The notes under the pieces are model-generated. The model saw nothing but the letters and a program-made list of their open reading frames with translations. It had not been told where the DNA came from and searched no databases. From Alicyclobacillaceae bacterium I2511 (GTDB taxonomy: Bacteria; Bacillota; Bacilli; Alicyclobacillales; Alicyclobacillaceae), in assembly GCA_003584005.1 (NCBI GenBank), contig QXHL01000007.1:1-64000 (forward strand): a stretch of 64,000 nt of DNA, given 5' to 3'. Shown in pieces: positions 23,487 to 32,993 of this stretch. The position numbers and the translations under genes are program-made. Position 1 is the first letter of the stretch. Every line of letters starts with the position of its first letter.

Positions 23487-26204
23487 TTACTGGCCACGAA
23501 TAATATTACGCAACACCGTTTGTAGAATTCCACCATTGTGATAGTATTCAATTTCTACCGGGCTGTCTAGACGGAGCGTGGCAGGGATGTGGATAACACT
23601 TCCGTTTTCCCGCGTCACTTGCACTGTTACGTCCTGACCTGGTTGAAGGTCCTTCGTGAGTCCGGTAATGGTAAAGTCTTCTCGTCCTGTCAGACCCAAC
23701 GAGCGCCAGCTATCCCCTGCCTTAAATTGCATGGGTAAGATACCCATGCCAACCAAATTGCTGCGATGAATTCGCTCATAACTTTCAGCGAGGACAGCGG
23801 AAACCCCCAGCAAATTGGTCCCCTTCGCTGCCCAATCTCGGGAACTGCCCGTCCCGTATTCTTTTCCTGCAACAACGACAAGGGGATGTCCCTGTGCCTG
23901 GTACTTCATGGCTGCATCGTAGATAGACATGACCTCATCTGTAGGAAGGTAGGTCGTAACTCCCCCCTCTGTACCGGGTGCCACTTGATTGCGAATTCGG
24001 ATATTGGCGAAGGTCCCACGCATCATTACCTCGTGATTGCCACGACGGGAACCGTAGGAATTAAAGTCGACAGGATTCACGCCATGTTCGGTTAAGTATT
24101 GGCCTGCAGGCCCATTAAACGCAATATTCCCCGCTGGGGAAATGTGGTCTGTGGTAACAGAGTCACCGAGTAGTGCCAACACCTTCGCAGATTCAATGTC
24201 TTTTGCAATTGGCAAATCTGCAGTCAATCCAACAAAGAAGGGGGGTTCTTGGATGTAAGTGGAGGCTTCATCCCATTCATACAACTGTCCTTCTGGTGTG
24301 GCCAATGCATTCCAACGTTCATTGGCGGAGAATACACTAGAGTAACGGTCCTTAAACAGGTTTGCTGTCAATACGGAATGAATGGTTTCCTGGATTTCCA
24401 AGGATGACGGCCATAAATCCTTCAAATAAACAGCGCGGCCGTTCTTGTCAGACCCTATGGGGTCGTTCACTAGATCAATATCGACGGTACCCGCCAAGGC
24501 GTAAGCCACCACCAAGGGGGGGGAGGCCAAATAGTTGGCCTTTACGAGCGAGTGAATGCGGCCTTCAAAGTTGCGGTTACCCGACAACACGGCGGCGACC
24601 AAAAAGTCATTTTCTTTGACTGCATCCGCCACTTCATCGGGCAACGGGCCACTGTTGCCGATGCAGGTGGTGCAGCCAAAGCCAACGATGTCGAAGCCCA
24701 ATTGTGCAAGGGAGTCGAGCAGGCCCGCTTTTTTCAGGTAGTCTTCCACCACTCGGGATCCGGGAGCCAAACTAGTTTTTACATAGGCGGGTGGTTTTAA
24801 ACCGAGTTCTACAGCTTTTTTGGCAAGTAGGCCAGCACCAATTAATACAGACGGATTGGAGGTATTGGTGCAACTGGTAATTGCTGCAATGACCACTGCC
24901 CCTGGTTTCATTGTTGAAGACTGTCCGTTTTCATGTTGAACGGGAGCCACTTTTTCTTTGTCTTGTTCAGAAACGCCAAAGCCACCTTGGTCCACAGGTT
25001 TGGACAGGGCGGACTGGAAGGTTTGTTTCATTTCTGACAAGAGCACCTTGTCTTGTGGACGTCTGGGTCCGGCGAGGGTTGGTACTACATCTGCCAAATT
25101 TAGTTCTAAGGAATCGCTAAACACCGGGTCCACCGTTTCATCCGTGCGGAAGAGGCCTTGTGCCTTGGCGTAAGCCGAAACCAATGCAATCTGTTTCTCA
25201 CTGCGGCCTGTGTTGCGGAGATAATTCAGAGATTCTGCATCCACGGGGAAGAAGCCCATAGTAGCCCCGTATTCTGGAGCCATATTGGCCACTGTAGCCC
25301 GATCGGCTAAACCGATATTGCTCAAACCAGGGCCGTAGAATTCCACAAACTTTCCGACTACTCCTTTTTTACGCAACATGTTGGTGACAGTGAGGGCTAA
25401 ATCTGTGGCGGTAGCTCCTTCGGGCAGGCGCCCTGTAAACTTGAAGCCGACAACTTGAGGGGGCAGCATGTATAGGGGCTGACCGAGCATGCCTGCTTCA
25501 GCCTCAATTCCTCCGACACCCCATCCCAAAACCCCAATGCCGTTAATCATTGTAGTATGGGAATCGGTTCCAACGAGCGTGTCTGGGAAAGCTACAAGAT
25601 CTCCGTCCACATCTTTGGTTTGCACCACTTTAGCCAGATACTCCAGGTTCACTTGATGAACAATACCTGTCCCGGGGGGGACAACATGAAAATTATCAAA
25701 GGATTTTTGTGCCCAGCGTAAGAATTTATAGCGCTCATCGTTCCTTTCAAACTCACGGGAAATGTTGAACTCCAGGGCTTCTTTGGAACCATAGGCATCA
25801 ACCTGTACGGAGTGGTCGATGACAAGGTCCACCGGAATGAGAGGATTGATGCGGTTTGGGTTGCCACCTAACCGATGCATAGCCGCGCGCAGTGCAGCCA
25901 GGTCGACGACTGCAGGGACACCTGTGAAGTCTTGTAGCAAGATGCGCGCTGGTTTGAAGGGGATTTCTTGATGGGCTGGAGCGGCTGGGTTCCAAGCGGC
26001 CAGTTGCCGTACGTGGTCTTCCAGTACCGTTTTGTCATCCACCTGGCGCAAGACGGCTTCCAGCAGGACCTTAATTGAAAACGGTAACTGGGACACCTTC
26101 CCGACACCCTGTTCTTCCAAGGCTTGCAGACGGTAGTAAGTATAGGTTTGTTTGCCAGCGGACAGTGATGCGCGGGCGCCAAACGGATCCTTGCGGTTGA
26201 TCAT
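23487..26204 (-). CDS. acnA: Aconitate hydratase A
   Basis: 905 residues from ATG 26204, six bases after GGGGA; the open frame upstream is not used. The enzyme isomerises citrate to isocitrate in the TCA cycle using a 4Fe-4S cluster. The cluster cysteines appear in [13 protein letters not shown] and [35 protein letters not shown] and [24 protein letters not shown] are active-site segments. Relatives act as iron-responsive RNA-binding proteins when the cluster is lost. It is divergent from ctaB across a 410-base region. Confidence 0.98.
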   Translation of the reverse strand: MINRKDPFGARASLSAGKQTYTYYRLQALEEQGVGKVSQLPFSIKVLLEAVLRQVDDKTVLEDHVRQLAAWNPAAPAHQEIPFKPARILLQDFTGVPAVVDLAALRAAMHRLGGNPNRINPLIPVDLVIDHSVQVDAYGSKEALEFNISREFERNDERYKFLRWAQKSFDNFHVVPPGTGIVHQVNLEYLAKVVQTKDVDGDLVAFPDTLVGTDSHTTMINGIGVLGWGVGGIEAEAGMLGQPLYMLPPQVVGFKFTGRLPEGATATDLALTVTNMLRKKGVVGKFVEFYGPGLSNIGLADRATVANMAPEYGATMGFFPVDAESLNYLRNTGRSEKQIALVSAYAKAQGLFRTDETVDPVFSDSLELNLADVVPTLAGPRRPQDKVLLSEMKQTFQSALSKPVDQGGFGVSEQDKEKVAPVQHENGQSSTMKPGAVVIAAITSCTNTSNPSVLIGAGLLAKKAVELGLKPPAYVKTSLAPGSRVVEDYLKKAGLLDSLAQLGFDIVGFGCTTCIGNSGPLPDEVADAVKENDFLVAAVLSGNRNFEGRIHSLVKANYLASPPLVVAYALAGTVDIDLVNDPIGSDKNGRAVYLKDLWPSSLEIQETIHSVLTANLFKDRYSSVFSANERWNALATPEGQLYEWDEASTYIQEPPFFVGLTADLPIAKDIESAKVLALLGDSVTTDHISPAGNIAFNGPAGQYLTEHGVNPVDFNSYGSRRGNHEVMMRGTFANIRIRNQVAPGTEGGVTTYLPTDEVMSIYDAAMKYQAQGHPLVVVAGKEYGTGSSRDWAAKGTNLLGVSAVLAESYERIHRSNLVGMGILPMQFKAGDSWRSLGLTGREDFTITGLTKDLQPGQDVTVQVTRENGSVIHIPATLRLDSPVEIEYYHNGGILQTVLRNIIRGQ

Positions 26205-26393
26205 ACTTATCCCCACTCTCCATTTACTTTTTCGATGATACCGTCTTCTATTTTCGCAAAAATTCAACCGGATGTCGACTTTACTGTCAGATTGTTGCCA
26301 GGGCAGGGGGCTAATCAACCTACCGATGTTAATGAAGTGTTAAAATTCTGTGACGAACAATCAATTGGACGGGGTGGAACAAGGGGGGCGTAC

Positions 26394-26480
26394 TTGACTC
26401 TGCGGTGTCAACCTATGATACACTGAATTCAAGCAATATAGCACATATGTACCATATTAAATAGCATATCTGTGCTATAT
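26394..26480 (+). promoter_or_regulatory. acnA/ctaB divergent control region with promoter and inverted repeat
   Basis: The gap 26205-26614 contains a possible plus-strand promoter, TTGACT (26394-26399) with GATACA 17 bases later, and ATATAGCACA (26436-26445) facing TGTGCTATAT (26471-26480), a perfect 10-bp inverted repeat with 25 bases between. The dyad could be an operator or an mRNA stem in the ctaB leader. I found no clear match to known aconitase regulators such as CcpC boxes. Confidence 0.4.
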
Positions 26481-26614
26481 GAGAAAGCGTTTAAATTAAC
26501 ATTTGGATGTGATGTTCTAGCGTGTCGCTATAAAAAATTTGCGTGTATGGATAGGTATTGTACCGAGTGCTAGGGGATGTTAGGCGCTAAAAGATGAGGG
26601 GGGGTAGGTAAAAA

Positions 26615-27538
26615 ATGGCCGCTGAGGGTATCGTGGTGAACAGTGTTGCAACTGGAACGATTGATATTGGTCATCAAGGGACAAGAGTAAGTGACCTGTT
26701 TTCCTTAATTAAACCAGAAATTACCTTTGCAAACTTAATGGCGGCTGCGGCAGGTCTGTGGGTCGGAGCTCATGGCAGACCAGATTTGTGGTCTGCTGTG
26801 TTTACATTGCTCGGCAGTGCACTGGTGGTTGGGGGAGGTGCGGCGTTAAACAATTTTGTTGATCGAGATATTGATGACAAAATGCAACGTACACAGAATC
26901 GGCCGTTGGTCGCCGGTCGGCTGGAGCCACATGTGGCTTTACGATTAGGGATTGGACTGTCTGTTTCCGGACTGACAGTGTTACTTTTTTTAGTAAATTT
27001 TACCGCGGCGGCGTGTGCTTTTGCCGGGCTGGTAGTGTATTCCTATTTCTACACGGTGTGGTTAAAGCGAACTACTTCATTAAACACTGTATTAGGCGGT
27101 ATTTCTGGAGCGTTGCCACCGCTGATTGGGTATGCGGGTGGGAATGGCGGGCACCTTGGTTGGACGGCATGGTCTCTGTTTTTGATTTTTTTGCTCTGGC
27201 AACCGCCCCACTTTTTTCCTCTCGCCATGAAGCGGGTAGAGGAGTATCGTGCCGCGGGGATTCCAATGCTTCCGGTTGTGCGGGGATTTGCGGTTACCAA
27301 GTGGCACATTCTATTTTATACGGTTCTCATTCTGCCGGTCTCATTTCTACCTTATGTGTTGCACGCGGAGAATCTTATCTATCTCGTCGTGAGTATGGTG
27401 CTCGGCCTTGGCTTTTTGGCAAAAGCTTTACAGGGCTTGTTTGCAAAGGACGATGTAGTTTGGGCAAAGGGAATGTTCAGCTATTCTTTGATTTATTTAA
27501 CTACTTTGTGCATTGCCTTTGTCGTTGGAACTTTGTAA
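26615..27538 (+). CDS. ctaB: Protoheme IX farnesyltransferase (haem O synthase)
   Basis: 307 residues with about nine membrane helices. It transfers a farnesyl group to haem B, giving haem O for haem-copper oxidases. NNFVDRDIDDKMQRTQNRPLV holds the Asp-rich prenyl-diphosphate site, and LLWQPPHFFPLAMKRVEEYRAAGIPMLPVV is the family's second signature. The start ATG follows a GGGGGGGTAGGT tract. hemQ lies 6 kb away, but no oxidase genes are in the window. A 16-bp hairpin follows the stop. Confidence 0.96.
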   Translation: MAAEGIVVNSVATGTIDIGHQGTRVSDLFSLIKPEITFANLMAAAAGLWVGAHGRPDLWSAVFTLLGSALVVGGGAALNNFVDRDIDDKMQRTQNRPLVAGRLEPHVALRLGIGLSVSGLTVLLFLVNFTAAACAFAGLVVYSYFYTVWLKRTTSLNTVLGGISGALPPLIGYAGGNGGHLGWTAWSLFLIFLLWQPPHFFPLAMKRVEEYRAAGIPMLPVVRGFAVTKWHILFYTVLILPVSFLPYVLHAENLIYLVVSMVLGLGFLAKALQGLFAKDDVVWAKGMFSYSLIYLTTLCIAFVVGTL

Positions 27539-27556
27539 TAAACGGGGCGCAATTCT

Positions 27557-27598
27557 CCATACAGGGTGCCTCCACTTGCGCAGAGGCACCCTGTATGG
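27557..27598. terminator. Bidirectional hairpin between ctaB and the YjzC-like gene
   Basis: CCATACAGGGTGCCTC (27557-27572) and GAGGCACCCTGTATGG (27583-27598) form a perfect 16-bp stem with a 10-base loop. It lies between converging genes. T runs are weak, but the stem is very stable. Confidence 0.75.
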
Positions 27599-27602
27599 GA
27601 AG

Positions 27603-27788
27603 TCAACGATTGCGATTACGGGTCCACTTGCGGTCTTGGTTTCCAACAGAAGGAAATTTACTGCCCCTCTGCAGCCGGACCTTCCGGGGTTTGAGCAGAT
27701 TGCCACTGTCTGGGTGCTCCCCTACCTCAACATACTCCCCATCGTTAGGCACTTCCCAGCCGGGTTTAAACTGATTGTGTTGTCCCAT
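27603..27788 (-). CDS. YjzC-like small conserved protein
   Basis: 61 residues from ATG 27788, six bases after GAGGTGAAGG. The pattern MGQHNQFKPGWEVPNDGEYVEVGE, then VRLQRGSKFP and NQDRKWT, closely matches the YjzC family of small Bacillus proteins as I remember it. Function is unknown; the beta-rich, basic sequence looks soluble. A longer frame extends to 27869 but has no ribosome site. It ends at the shared hairpin with ctaB. Confidence 0.75.
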   Translation of the reverse strand: MGQHNQFKPGWEVPNDGEYVEVGEHPDSGNLLKPRKVRLQRGSKFPSVGNQDRKWTRNRNR

Positions 27789-27913
27789 GACCTTCACCTC
27801 AGATTGTGGTGCCAGGATGTGTTCCTGTGTCCGCCCCTGTTTTGTGAAGTTGGGCTTTTTGGGGGGCAATCTTATAGTTCCCCACGACTATCTCCGTCAT
27901 GCGAGATCCCATC

Positions 27914-28981
27914 TCAGGCTAGGGTTATCAACTCGGAAAGATATACATCCTGGATGGCTTGTAATAACTTGACTCCCTCTTCCATAGGCCGTTGAAACGA
28001 TTTGCGGCCAGAAATCAGGCCCATTCCCCCGGCCCGCTTGTTGATGACAGCTGTGCGGACCGCTTCAGCGAAGTCATTTGATCCCGAGGCACCACCGGAG
28101 TTGATGAGCCCTACTTTACCCATATAGCAGTTGGCCACTTGATAGCGCGCTAAGTCGATTGGGTGATTGCTAGCCAATTCCGTATACATTCGCTCATCGA
28201 GTTTGCCATAAGAACTGTTCCCCATGTTTAAGGCTTTGAAACCACCATTCACATCGGGAAGTTTTTGCTTGATGATATCGGCCTGGATGGTCACACCTAA
28301 GTGATTCGCTTGACCAGTGAGGTCGGCGGCTGTGTGGTAATCAATGCCACCTGTCTTGAAGGCAGGGTTGCGTAGGTAGGTCCAAAGAACGGTGAATAAA
28401 CCCAATTCGTGGGCTTCTTCAAAGGCCTCGCTGACCTCTTGGAGCTGCCGGGTAGACTCTGGAGAACCAAAATAAATCGTCGCACCAATGCCAGCGGCAC
28501 CCATTTCCCAGGCTTCACGTACGCTACCAAACATTACTTGATCAAATTTATTTGGAAAGGTCATGAGTTCATTATGGTTGATTTTAACGATGTAGGGAAT
28601 CTTGTGCGCGTACTTGCGAGCGGTCATTGCCAACACCCCAAAGGTGGAGGCAACACCGTTGCAGCCTCCCTCAATGGCCAACTTAACGATGTTTTCCGGG
28701 TCGAAATAGGCTGGGTTTTTCGCGAAGGAAGCCCCTGCGGAGTGCTCAATACCTTGATCAACTGGTAGAATAGAGACATACCCCGTCTTGGACAGTCGAC
28801 CGTGGTCCAGCAGGGATTGTAGATTACGCAAGACTTGGCTGTTGCGATTGGTGTGTGAAAACACCTCACTCACGGATTCGGGTGAAGGACTGGTAAGGAC
28901 AGACTTGGGGATGGTCTGACAGGTGTGGTTGAGCAGGTCCTCAGCGTCATTACCGAGATAACGGGTGATTTGGTCAATCAT
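27914..28981 (-). CDS. fbaB: Class I fructose-bisphosphate aldolase, FbaB/DhnA type
   Basis: 355 residues from ATG 28981 behind AAAGGAG. The sequence follows Escherichia coli FbaB closely ([49 protein letters not shown]). The Schiff-base Lys is expected in the [12 protein letters not shown] region. The enzyme cleaves fructose-1,6-bisphosphate without metal and often serves gluconeogenesis. Many Bacilli rely on a metal-dependent class II enzyme, so this type is notable here. It is divergent from ispG. Confidence 0.95.
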   Translation of the reverse strand: MIDQITRYLGNDAEDLLNHTCQTIPKSVLTSPSPESVSEVFSHTNRNSQVLRNLQSLLDHGRLSKTGYVSILPVDQGIEHSAGASFAKNPAYFDPENIVKLAIEGGCNGVASTFGVLAMTARKYAHKIPYIVKINHNELMTFPNKFDQVMFGSVREAWEMGAAGIGATIYFGSPESTRQLQEVSEAFEEAHELGLFTVLWTYLRNPAFKTGGIDYHTAADLTGQANHLGVTIQADIIKQKLPDVNGGFKALNMGNSSYGKLDERMYTELASNHPIDLARYQVANCYMGKVGLINSGGASGSNDFAEAVRTAVINKRAGGMGLISGRKSFQRPMEEGVKLLQAIQDVYLSELITLA

Positions 28982-29174
28982 CTGCGACACTCCTTTGTTT
29001 TCGTTCATCACTGTACCTGTGAGTCCTCATTCACTGTATCAGATTGACGGTAAAATAGAAATTCATCCTTCGTAATAATGAACCTACCGGATAAGAAACT
29101 TACTGGCTTAGATTCAATTTCTCGTCACACCAGGAGCATAGGACTAAGTCCATGACGATTGTGAGGGGTAGCCC

Positions 29175-30266
29175 ATGTATGCACGTACTGAGACGCGCCC
29201 AGTGAGGGTGGGAAAATTGACAATTGGCGGCAACCCACAGGTTGTCGTTCAGAGCATGACCACTACCAAAACGGCGGACGTGGGTGCGACTGTGGCTGAG
29301 ATTCATCGGCTTGAAGAGGTAGGCTGCCAATTGGTTCGAGTGACCGTAAATACTCCGGAGGCCGCTATGGCAGTCAAAGAAATCAAACGACAAATTCAAA
29401 TTCCGCTGGTGGCTGATATTCACTTCGACTATCGATTGGCATTACAGGCGATTGCCAACGGGGTGGACAAAGTTCGCATTAATCCTGGAAATATTGGTAA
29501 ACGGGAGCGTGTGGAGGCGGTTGTGAAAGCCTGTAAGGAAAGGGGCATCCCAATTCGAATTGGGGTGAATGCAGGTTCTTTAGAGAAACACATTTTAGAA
29601 AAACACGGGTATCCCACCGCTGAAGGAATGCTGGAGAGCGCGCTGTATCACATACACATTTTAGAAGAAATGGACTTCAACGACATCATTGTGTCCATGA
29701 AGGCATCTGATTTGCCCCTAGCGATTCGCGCCTATCGCTTGGCCGCAGAATCCTTTTCCTATCCCCTGCATCTAGGAATTACGGAGTCTGGGACCCTATT
29801 TGGCGGCACTATTAAAAGCGCGGCTGGGCTGGGAACCCTGTTGTCAATGGGAATTGGCAACACTATGCGGGTTTCTTTGAGTGCTGATCCAGTGGAAGAG
29901 GTGAGACTGGCAAGGGAATTGTTGAAAGACTTCCACTTGATTTCTAATGCGGCGACGCTGGTGTCCTGTCCAACCTGTGGTCGCATTGATATAGACTTGA
30001 TTTCGGTGGCCAATGAGGTAGAACAGTATTTGCAGCACATCAAGGTCCCCATTAAGGTGTCTGTTCTGGGTTGTGCGGTGAACGGTCCTGGAGAGGCTCG
30101 CGAGGCGGACATTGGAATTGCCGGGGCGCGCGGTGAGGGGTTGTTGTTTCGCAAAGGAAAGGTCATACGCAAAGTGCCTGAGCGCGATTTGGTGGTTGAA
30201 TTGAAAAAAGAAATAGACAACATGGCCGCCGCCTATGCGCGTGACGGTGCTCTGCCAGAGGCTTGA
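29175..30266 (+). CDS. ispG: 4-hydroxy-3-methylbut-2-en-1-yl diphosphate synthase
   Basis: 363 residues from ATG 29175 behind GAGGGG. IspG converts methylerythritol cyclodiphosphate to HMBPP in the MEP isoprenoid route, using a 4Fe-4S cluster. [27 protein letters not shown] and NPGNIG form the barrel active site; the cluster cysteines are in VSCPTCGR and [11 protein letters not shown]. It shows that this organism uses the MEP pathway. The metallo-hydrolase gene follows 47 bases on, possibly co-transcribed. Confidence 0.98.
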   Translation: MYARTETRPVRVGKLTIGGNPQVVVQSMTTTKTADVGATVAEIHRLEEVGCQLVRVTVNTPEAAMAVKEIKRQIQIPLVADIHFDYRLALQAIANGVDKVRINPGNIGKRERVEAVVKACKERGIPIRIGVNAGSLEKHILEKHGYPTAEGMLESALYHIHILEEMDFNDIIVSMKASDLPLAIRAYRLAAESFSYPLHLGITESGTLFGGTIKSAAGLGTLLSMGIGNTMRVSLSADPVEEVRLARELLKDFHLISNAATLVSCPTCGRIDIDLISVANEVEQYLQHIKVPIKVSVLGCAVNGPGEAREADIGIAGARGEGLLFRKGKVIRKVPERDLVVELKKEIDNMAAAYARDGALPEA

Positions 30267-30313
30267 GGTGAAAAGCCAAAGGCTAAAGGCTTGAGTCTAA
30301 AGGAAGTGGAAAG

Positions 30314-30943
30314 ATGGAAATCACAAAGAATGTGCACCTATTAACCGCTACGAAAGGGAGTTATAGTTACCTCGTTTTGGGCAATGAACCTGTGCTTGTG
30401 GACACCAGTTTCCCTGGGCGTACTGCAGCAATTTTGCATGCATTGAAGGATTTGGGAATGGAGCCCAAAGACTTGGCCCACATTGTATTGACACATCATG
30501 ATGTGGATCACGTTGGCAATGCCAAGGCCCTTGCGGCGATTACCGGGGCGGACTTATGGGCCTCTGCGGAAGAAGTCCCTTTTATTGAAGGACGTGTCAA
30601 GGAACGTGGTGCACGCAAGTTGCTTAAAGTACTCGTGCGTGTCGACAGACCGCAGGGGATGCGAACTTATGAGGCAGGGAAACAAATAGGTGGGTTGGAG
30701 GTCATTCCCACCCCTGGCCACACGCCTGGGCACGTCAGTTTATTGTTTGGCGATGTGTTGTTAGCGGGGGACTTAGTGCAGACAAAAAAGGGACTTTTGA
30801 GGCTGGCACCAGGGCTGTTCACATGGGATAAAGAGACTTTACGAAGGTCTCTGCGAAAGGTGGGGAAACTTCAATTTCATTGGGTTTGTCCGGCACATGG
30901 AGAGCCCGTACAGAGGGGTTCTCAGTGGGAAACACTGGCTTAA
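30314..30943 (+). CDS. Metallo-beta-lactamase-fold hydrolase
   Basis: 209 residues. The LTHHDVDHVGN motif near residue 60 is the HxHxDH metal site; a further His in TPGHTPGHVS, Asp in LLAGDLVQ and His in CPAHGEP complete a binuclear zinc (or iron) centre. Members hydrolyse thioesters, lactones or phosphodiesters; nothing here fixes the substrate. It is cytoplasmic. GGAAGTGGAAAG precedes the ATG. It follows ispG and precedes the histidine operon, from which it is separated by a promoter. Confidence 0.85.
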   Translation: MEITKNVHLLTATKGSYSYLVLGNEPVLVDTSFPGRTAAILHALKDLGMEPKDLAHIVLTHHDVDHVGNAKALAAITGADLWASAEEVPFIEGRVKERGARKLLKVLVRVDRPQGMRTYEAGKQIGGLEVIPTPGHTPGHVSLLFGDVLLAGDLVQTKKGLLRLAPGLFTWDKETLRRSLRKVGKLQFHWVCPAHGEPVQRGSQWETLA

Positions 30944-31031
30944 TTTACAGTTTCTAAAATTAGATCGACCCATGGCGACTATTGTTTGAGACTTTCCTGC
31001 GTTCGTTGACATAAAACAGGGGGACGGACGA

Positions 31032-31097
31032 TTGACGGAGTTGAGGAGAGTCAGTACAATAGGCGTGGGATGCTTTAGCTTGGTAGCATACTAAAGC
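31032..31097 (+). promoter_or_regulatory. Promoter and leader hairpin of the histidine operon
   Basis: TTGACG (31032-31037), 17 bases, then TACAAT (31055-31060) form a good sigma-A promoter. The leader then holds a GCTTTAG/CTAAAGC stem (31072-31078 with 31091-31097). I see no T-box AGGGTGGAACCGCG element and no run of His codons, so the control mechanism is unclear. Confidence 0.7.
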
Positions 31098-31190
31098 AAA
31101 TGCTTTGCAGGACTCACAGATGGAAAACATTCTGGGTGCACGCCCCGGAAAACTTCACACAAAATTTACGGGAGCAAAGGGGTGCCCAAA

Positions 31191-32249
31191 ATGTCGCTGG
31201 ATATGCAGGGAAAGTGGGCGGACAGGCCTTTGGGAATGCGGGACGTTTTTCCCCAACAGGCAAAGTTGCGCTGGCAGGTGGAATCTAGGCTGGTTCGTCT
31301 ATTCGATGCCCAAAAGTTTGAATTGGTTTCCTGCGGAACTTTTGAATATGTGGATACACTTTTGCGGGGCAGAGCCGAGGAGGAATCTAGAGACTGGGTC
31401 CGCTTGTTAGACAGCTCGGGGAGAATGATGGCCTTGCGTCCGGAGATGACCCCGTCGATTGCGCGGATGGCGGCTCCCTTACTAGCGGCGGGGATGCCGG
31501 AGGTGCGGTGGTGCTATGGGGAACGGGTTTATCGACGCACAGATGACCCAGCCTCTCTGTCTTGGGCCAGTGGTCGGGCTGCAGAGTCTACGCAAGTGGG
31601 GATTGAATGGATTGGTGGATCCGGGGATGCTGTGGATGCACAGGTGGTCTCACTTTGTCAATCTGGATTGCAGGAGCTACATCTGGCCGAGTGGCAAATG
31701 GTGGTGAGTCATGCCGCTTTTGCACCTGAGTTTTTCCAAGCCCTTGAACTTCCCAAAGAAACTATTCAGGATTTGCTGCGAGATTTGTCCCGCGGAGATT
31801 ACGTTAATTTTCGTTCTCTTGCAACAGCCAGTGGAATTCACCAAGACTTACTACAGGTCCTGGCAGATTTAAATCCATTGCATGCGGGTTCGTTACCCCT
31901 TTGGTTGACAGAACGGTGGCAACAGACGGAAGCAGGCCACCGGGTTCAAACTGTATGGAATAAATTAGTAGATTTTGGCCAGGTATTGCAGCAAAAAAAT
32001 TTGGCGAATCACCTGGCGTTTGACCTTACTTTGGTGAGGGATGTGAGTTACTACACAGGGATTGTATTTGAGGTATTTGCTCCGGGTGCGGGCGCTCCAG
32101 TCGCACTTGGCGGACGTTATGATGACCTGTTAGGTCAATTTGGGGCACCCGCACCCGCTGTAGGTTTTGCCTATGAGGTGGAACGTTTGTTGACAGCCTT
32201 GACGGCTGGTGAATGGCTGGCCGAATCAGACCAGAACGGGGGGGTATGA
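31191..32249 (+). CDS. hisZ: ATP phosphoribosyltransferase regulatory subunit
   Basis: 352 residues from ATG 31191 behind AAGGGG; an upstream GTG overlaps that site. HisZ is a histidyl-tRNA-synthetase-like protein that lacks the anticodon domain and forms a hetero-octamer with short HisG. LRPEMTPSIARMAA is class II motif 2-like, and VRDVSYYTGIVFEVFAPG and LGGRYDDLLGQFG are the histidine-site segments. It opens the histidine operon and overlaps hisG by four bases. Confidence 0.93.
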   Translation: MSLDMQGKWADRPLGMRDVFPQQAKLRWQVESRLVRLFDAQKFELVSCGTFEYVDTLLRGRAEEESRDWVRLLDSSGRMMALRPEMTPSIARMAAPLLAAGMPEVRWCYGERVYRRTDDPASLSWASGRAAESTQVGIEWIGGSGDAVDAQVVSLCQSGLQELHLAEWQMVVSHAAFAPEFFQALELPKETIQDLLRDLSRGDYVNFRSLATASGIHQDLLQVLADLNPLHAGSLPLWLTERWQQTEAGHRVQTVWNKLVDFGQVLQQKNLANHLAFDLTLVRDVSYYTGIVFEVFAPGAGAPVALGGRYDDLLGQFGAPAPAVGFAYEVERLLTALTAGEWLAESDQNGGV

Positions 32250-32890
32250 TGCTCACCATCGCGTTGGCGAAAGGGCGAACTGCAGAGGGTGTGATGCCCT
32301 TGTGGCAGGAGGCAGGACTGCCTATTCCGGCAGATCTGGATGATAGTCGCGCCCTGGTATTTGAAATGGCAGACACGGAATTTGGCTGGTTGCGCTTCTT
32401 ATTGGCGAAGCCGGCCGATGTCCCTACCTATGTGTCTTTTGGTGTGGCGGATTTGGGCGTTGTAGGGAAGGATGTATTACTGGAAAACCATCGAGATGTG
32501 TTTGAATTGCTGGACCTTGAGGCCGCCCGCTGTACCCTGTGTGTCGCAGGGTTACCAGCCCATCGAGATACTTGGGCACGCAAAGTGGCGACAAAGTATC
32601 CCAGATTGGCGGATCAGTACTTTCGCAGCCGAGGAATGGCTGTAGAAACTATTGTGTTGAGCGGATCGATTGAATTGGCTGCAGTGATTGGTCTGGCAGA
32701 CAGAATATTTGATTTGGTACAGACGGGTTCTACCCTGAAAGCCAACGGCTTGGTGGTGTATGACCGCGTACTAGAGGTATCGGCACGACTCATTGCAAAT
32801 GGCAGTAGTTACAGAACCCAGCGTTCCCGGATGGAATCTCTGTTGGATAGGTTGCGCCAGACTGTGGCTATTCATCATCGGATGGATTGA
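32246..32890 (+). CDS. hisG: ATP phosphoribosyltransferase, short catalytic form
   Basis: 214 residues from ATG 32246, overlapping the hisZ stop (ATGA; an adjacent ATG at 32249 is equally placed). HisG condenses ATP with PRPP, the first committed step. TIALAKGRTAEG, YVSFGVADLGVVGKD and the DLVQTGSTLKANGL phosphate loop are conserved. It lacks the C-terminal ACT-like domain of long HisG, which explains the need for HisZ. The next gene starts about 100 bases on. Confidence 0.95.
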   Translation: MMLTIALAKGRTAEGVMPLWQEAGLPIPADLDDSRALVFEMADTEFGWLRFLLAKPADVPTYVSFGVADLGVVGKDVLLENHRDVFELLDLEAARCTLCVAGLPAHRDTWARKVATKYPRLADQYFRSRGMAVETIVLSGSIELAAVIGLADRIFDLVQTGSTLKANGLVVYDRVLEVSARLIANGSSYRTQRSRMESLLDRLRQTVAIHHRMD

Positions 32891-32993
32891 CAATCCGTGG
32901 CGGAGGTGCTGTGACGGAGGCTGGACCTTGTGGACCATGGACCTTGTGAACTTTAGGGGACACCTAGAAGTGTGTTGAAGGAGGTAGCAAAGT

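Noticed and set aside
26235-26426. 63-codon plus-strand frame upstream of ctaB
   Set aside because: No ribosome site, overlaps the predicted ctaB promoter region, and no recognisable features.
27013-27774. 253-codon plus-strand frame overlapping ctaB
   Set aside because: Alternative frame of ctaB running past its terminator; Cys- and Ser-rich composition typical of a shadow.
31061-31190. Histidine attenuator or T-box in the his leader
   Set aside because: No run of His codons, no T-box consensus and no terminator; only a 7-bp hairpin is visible.
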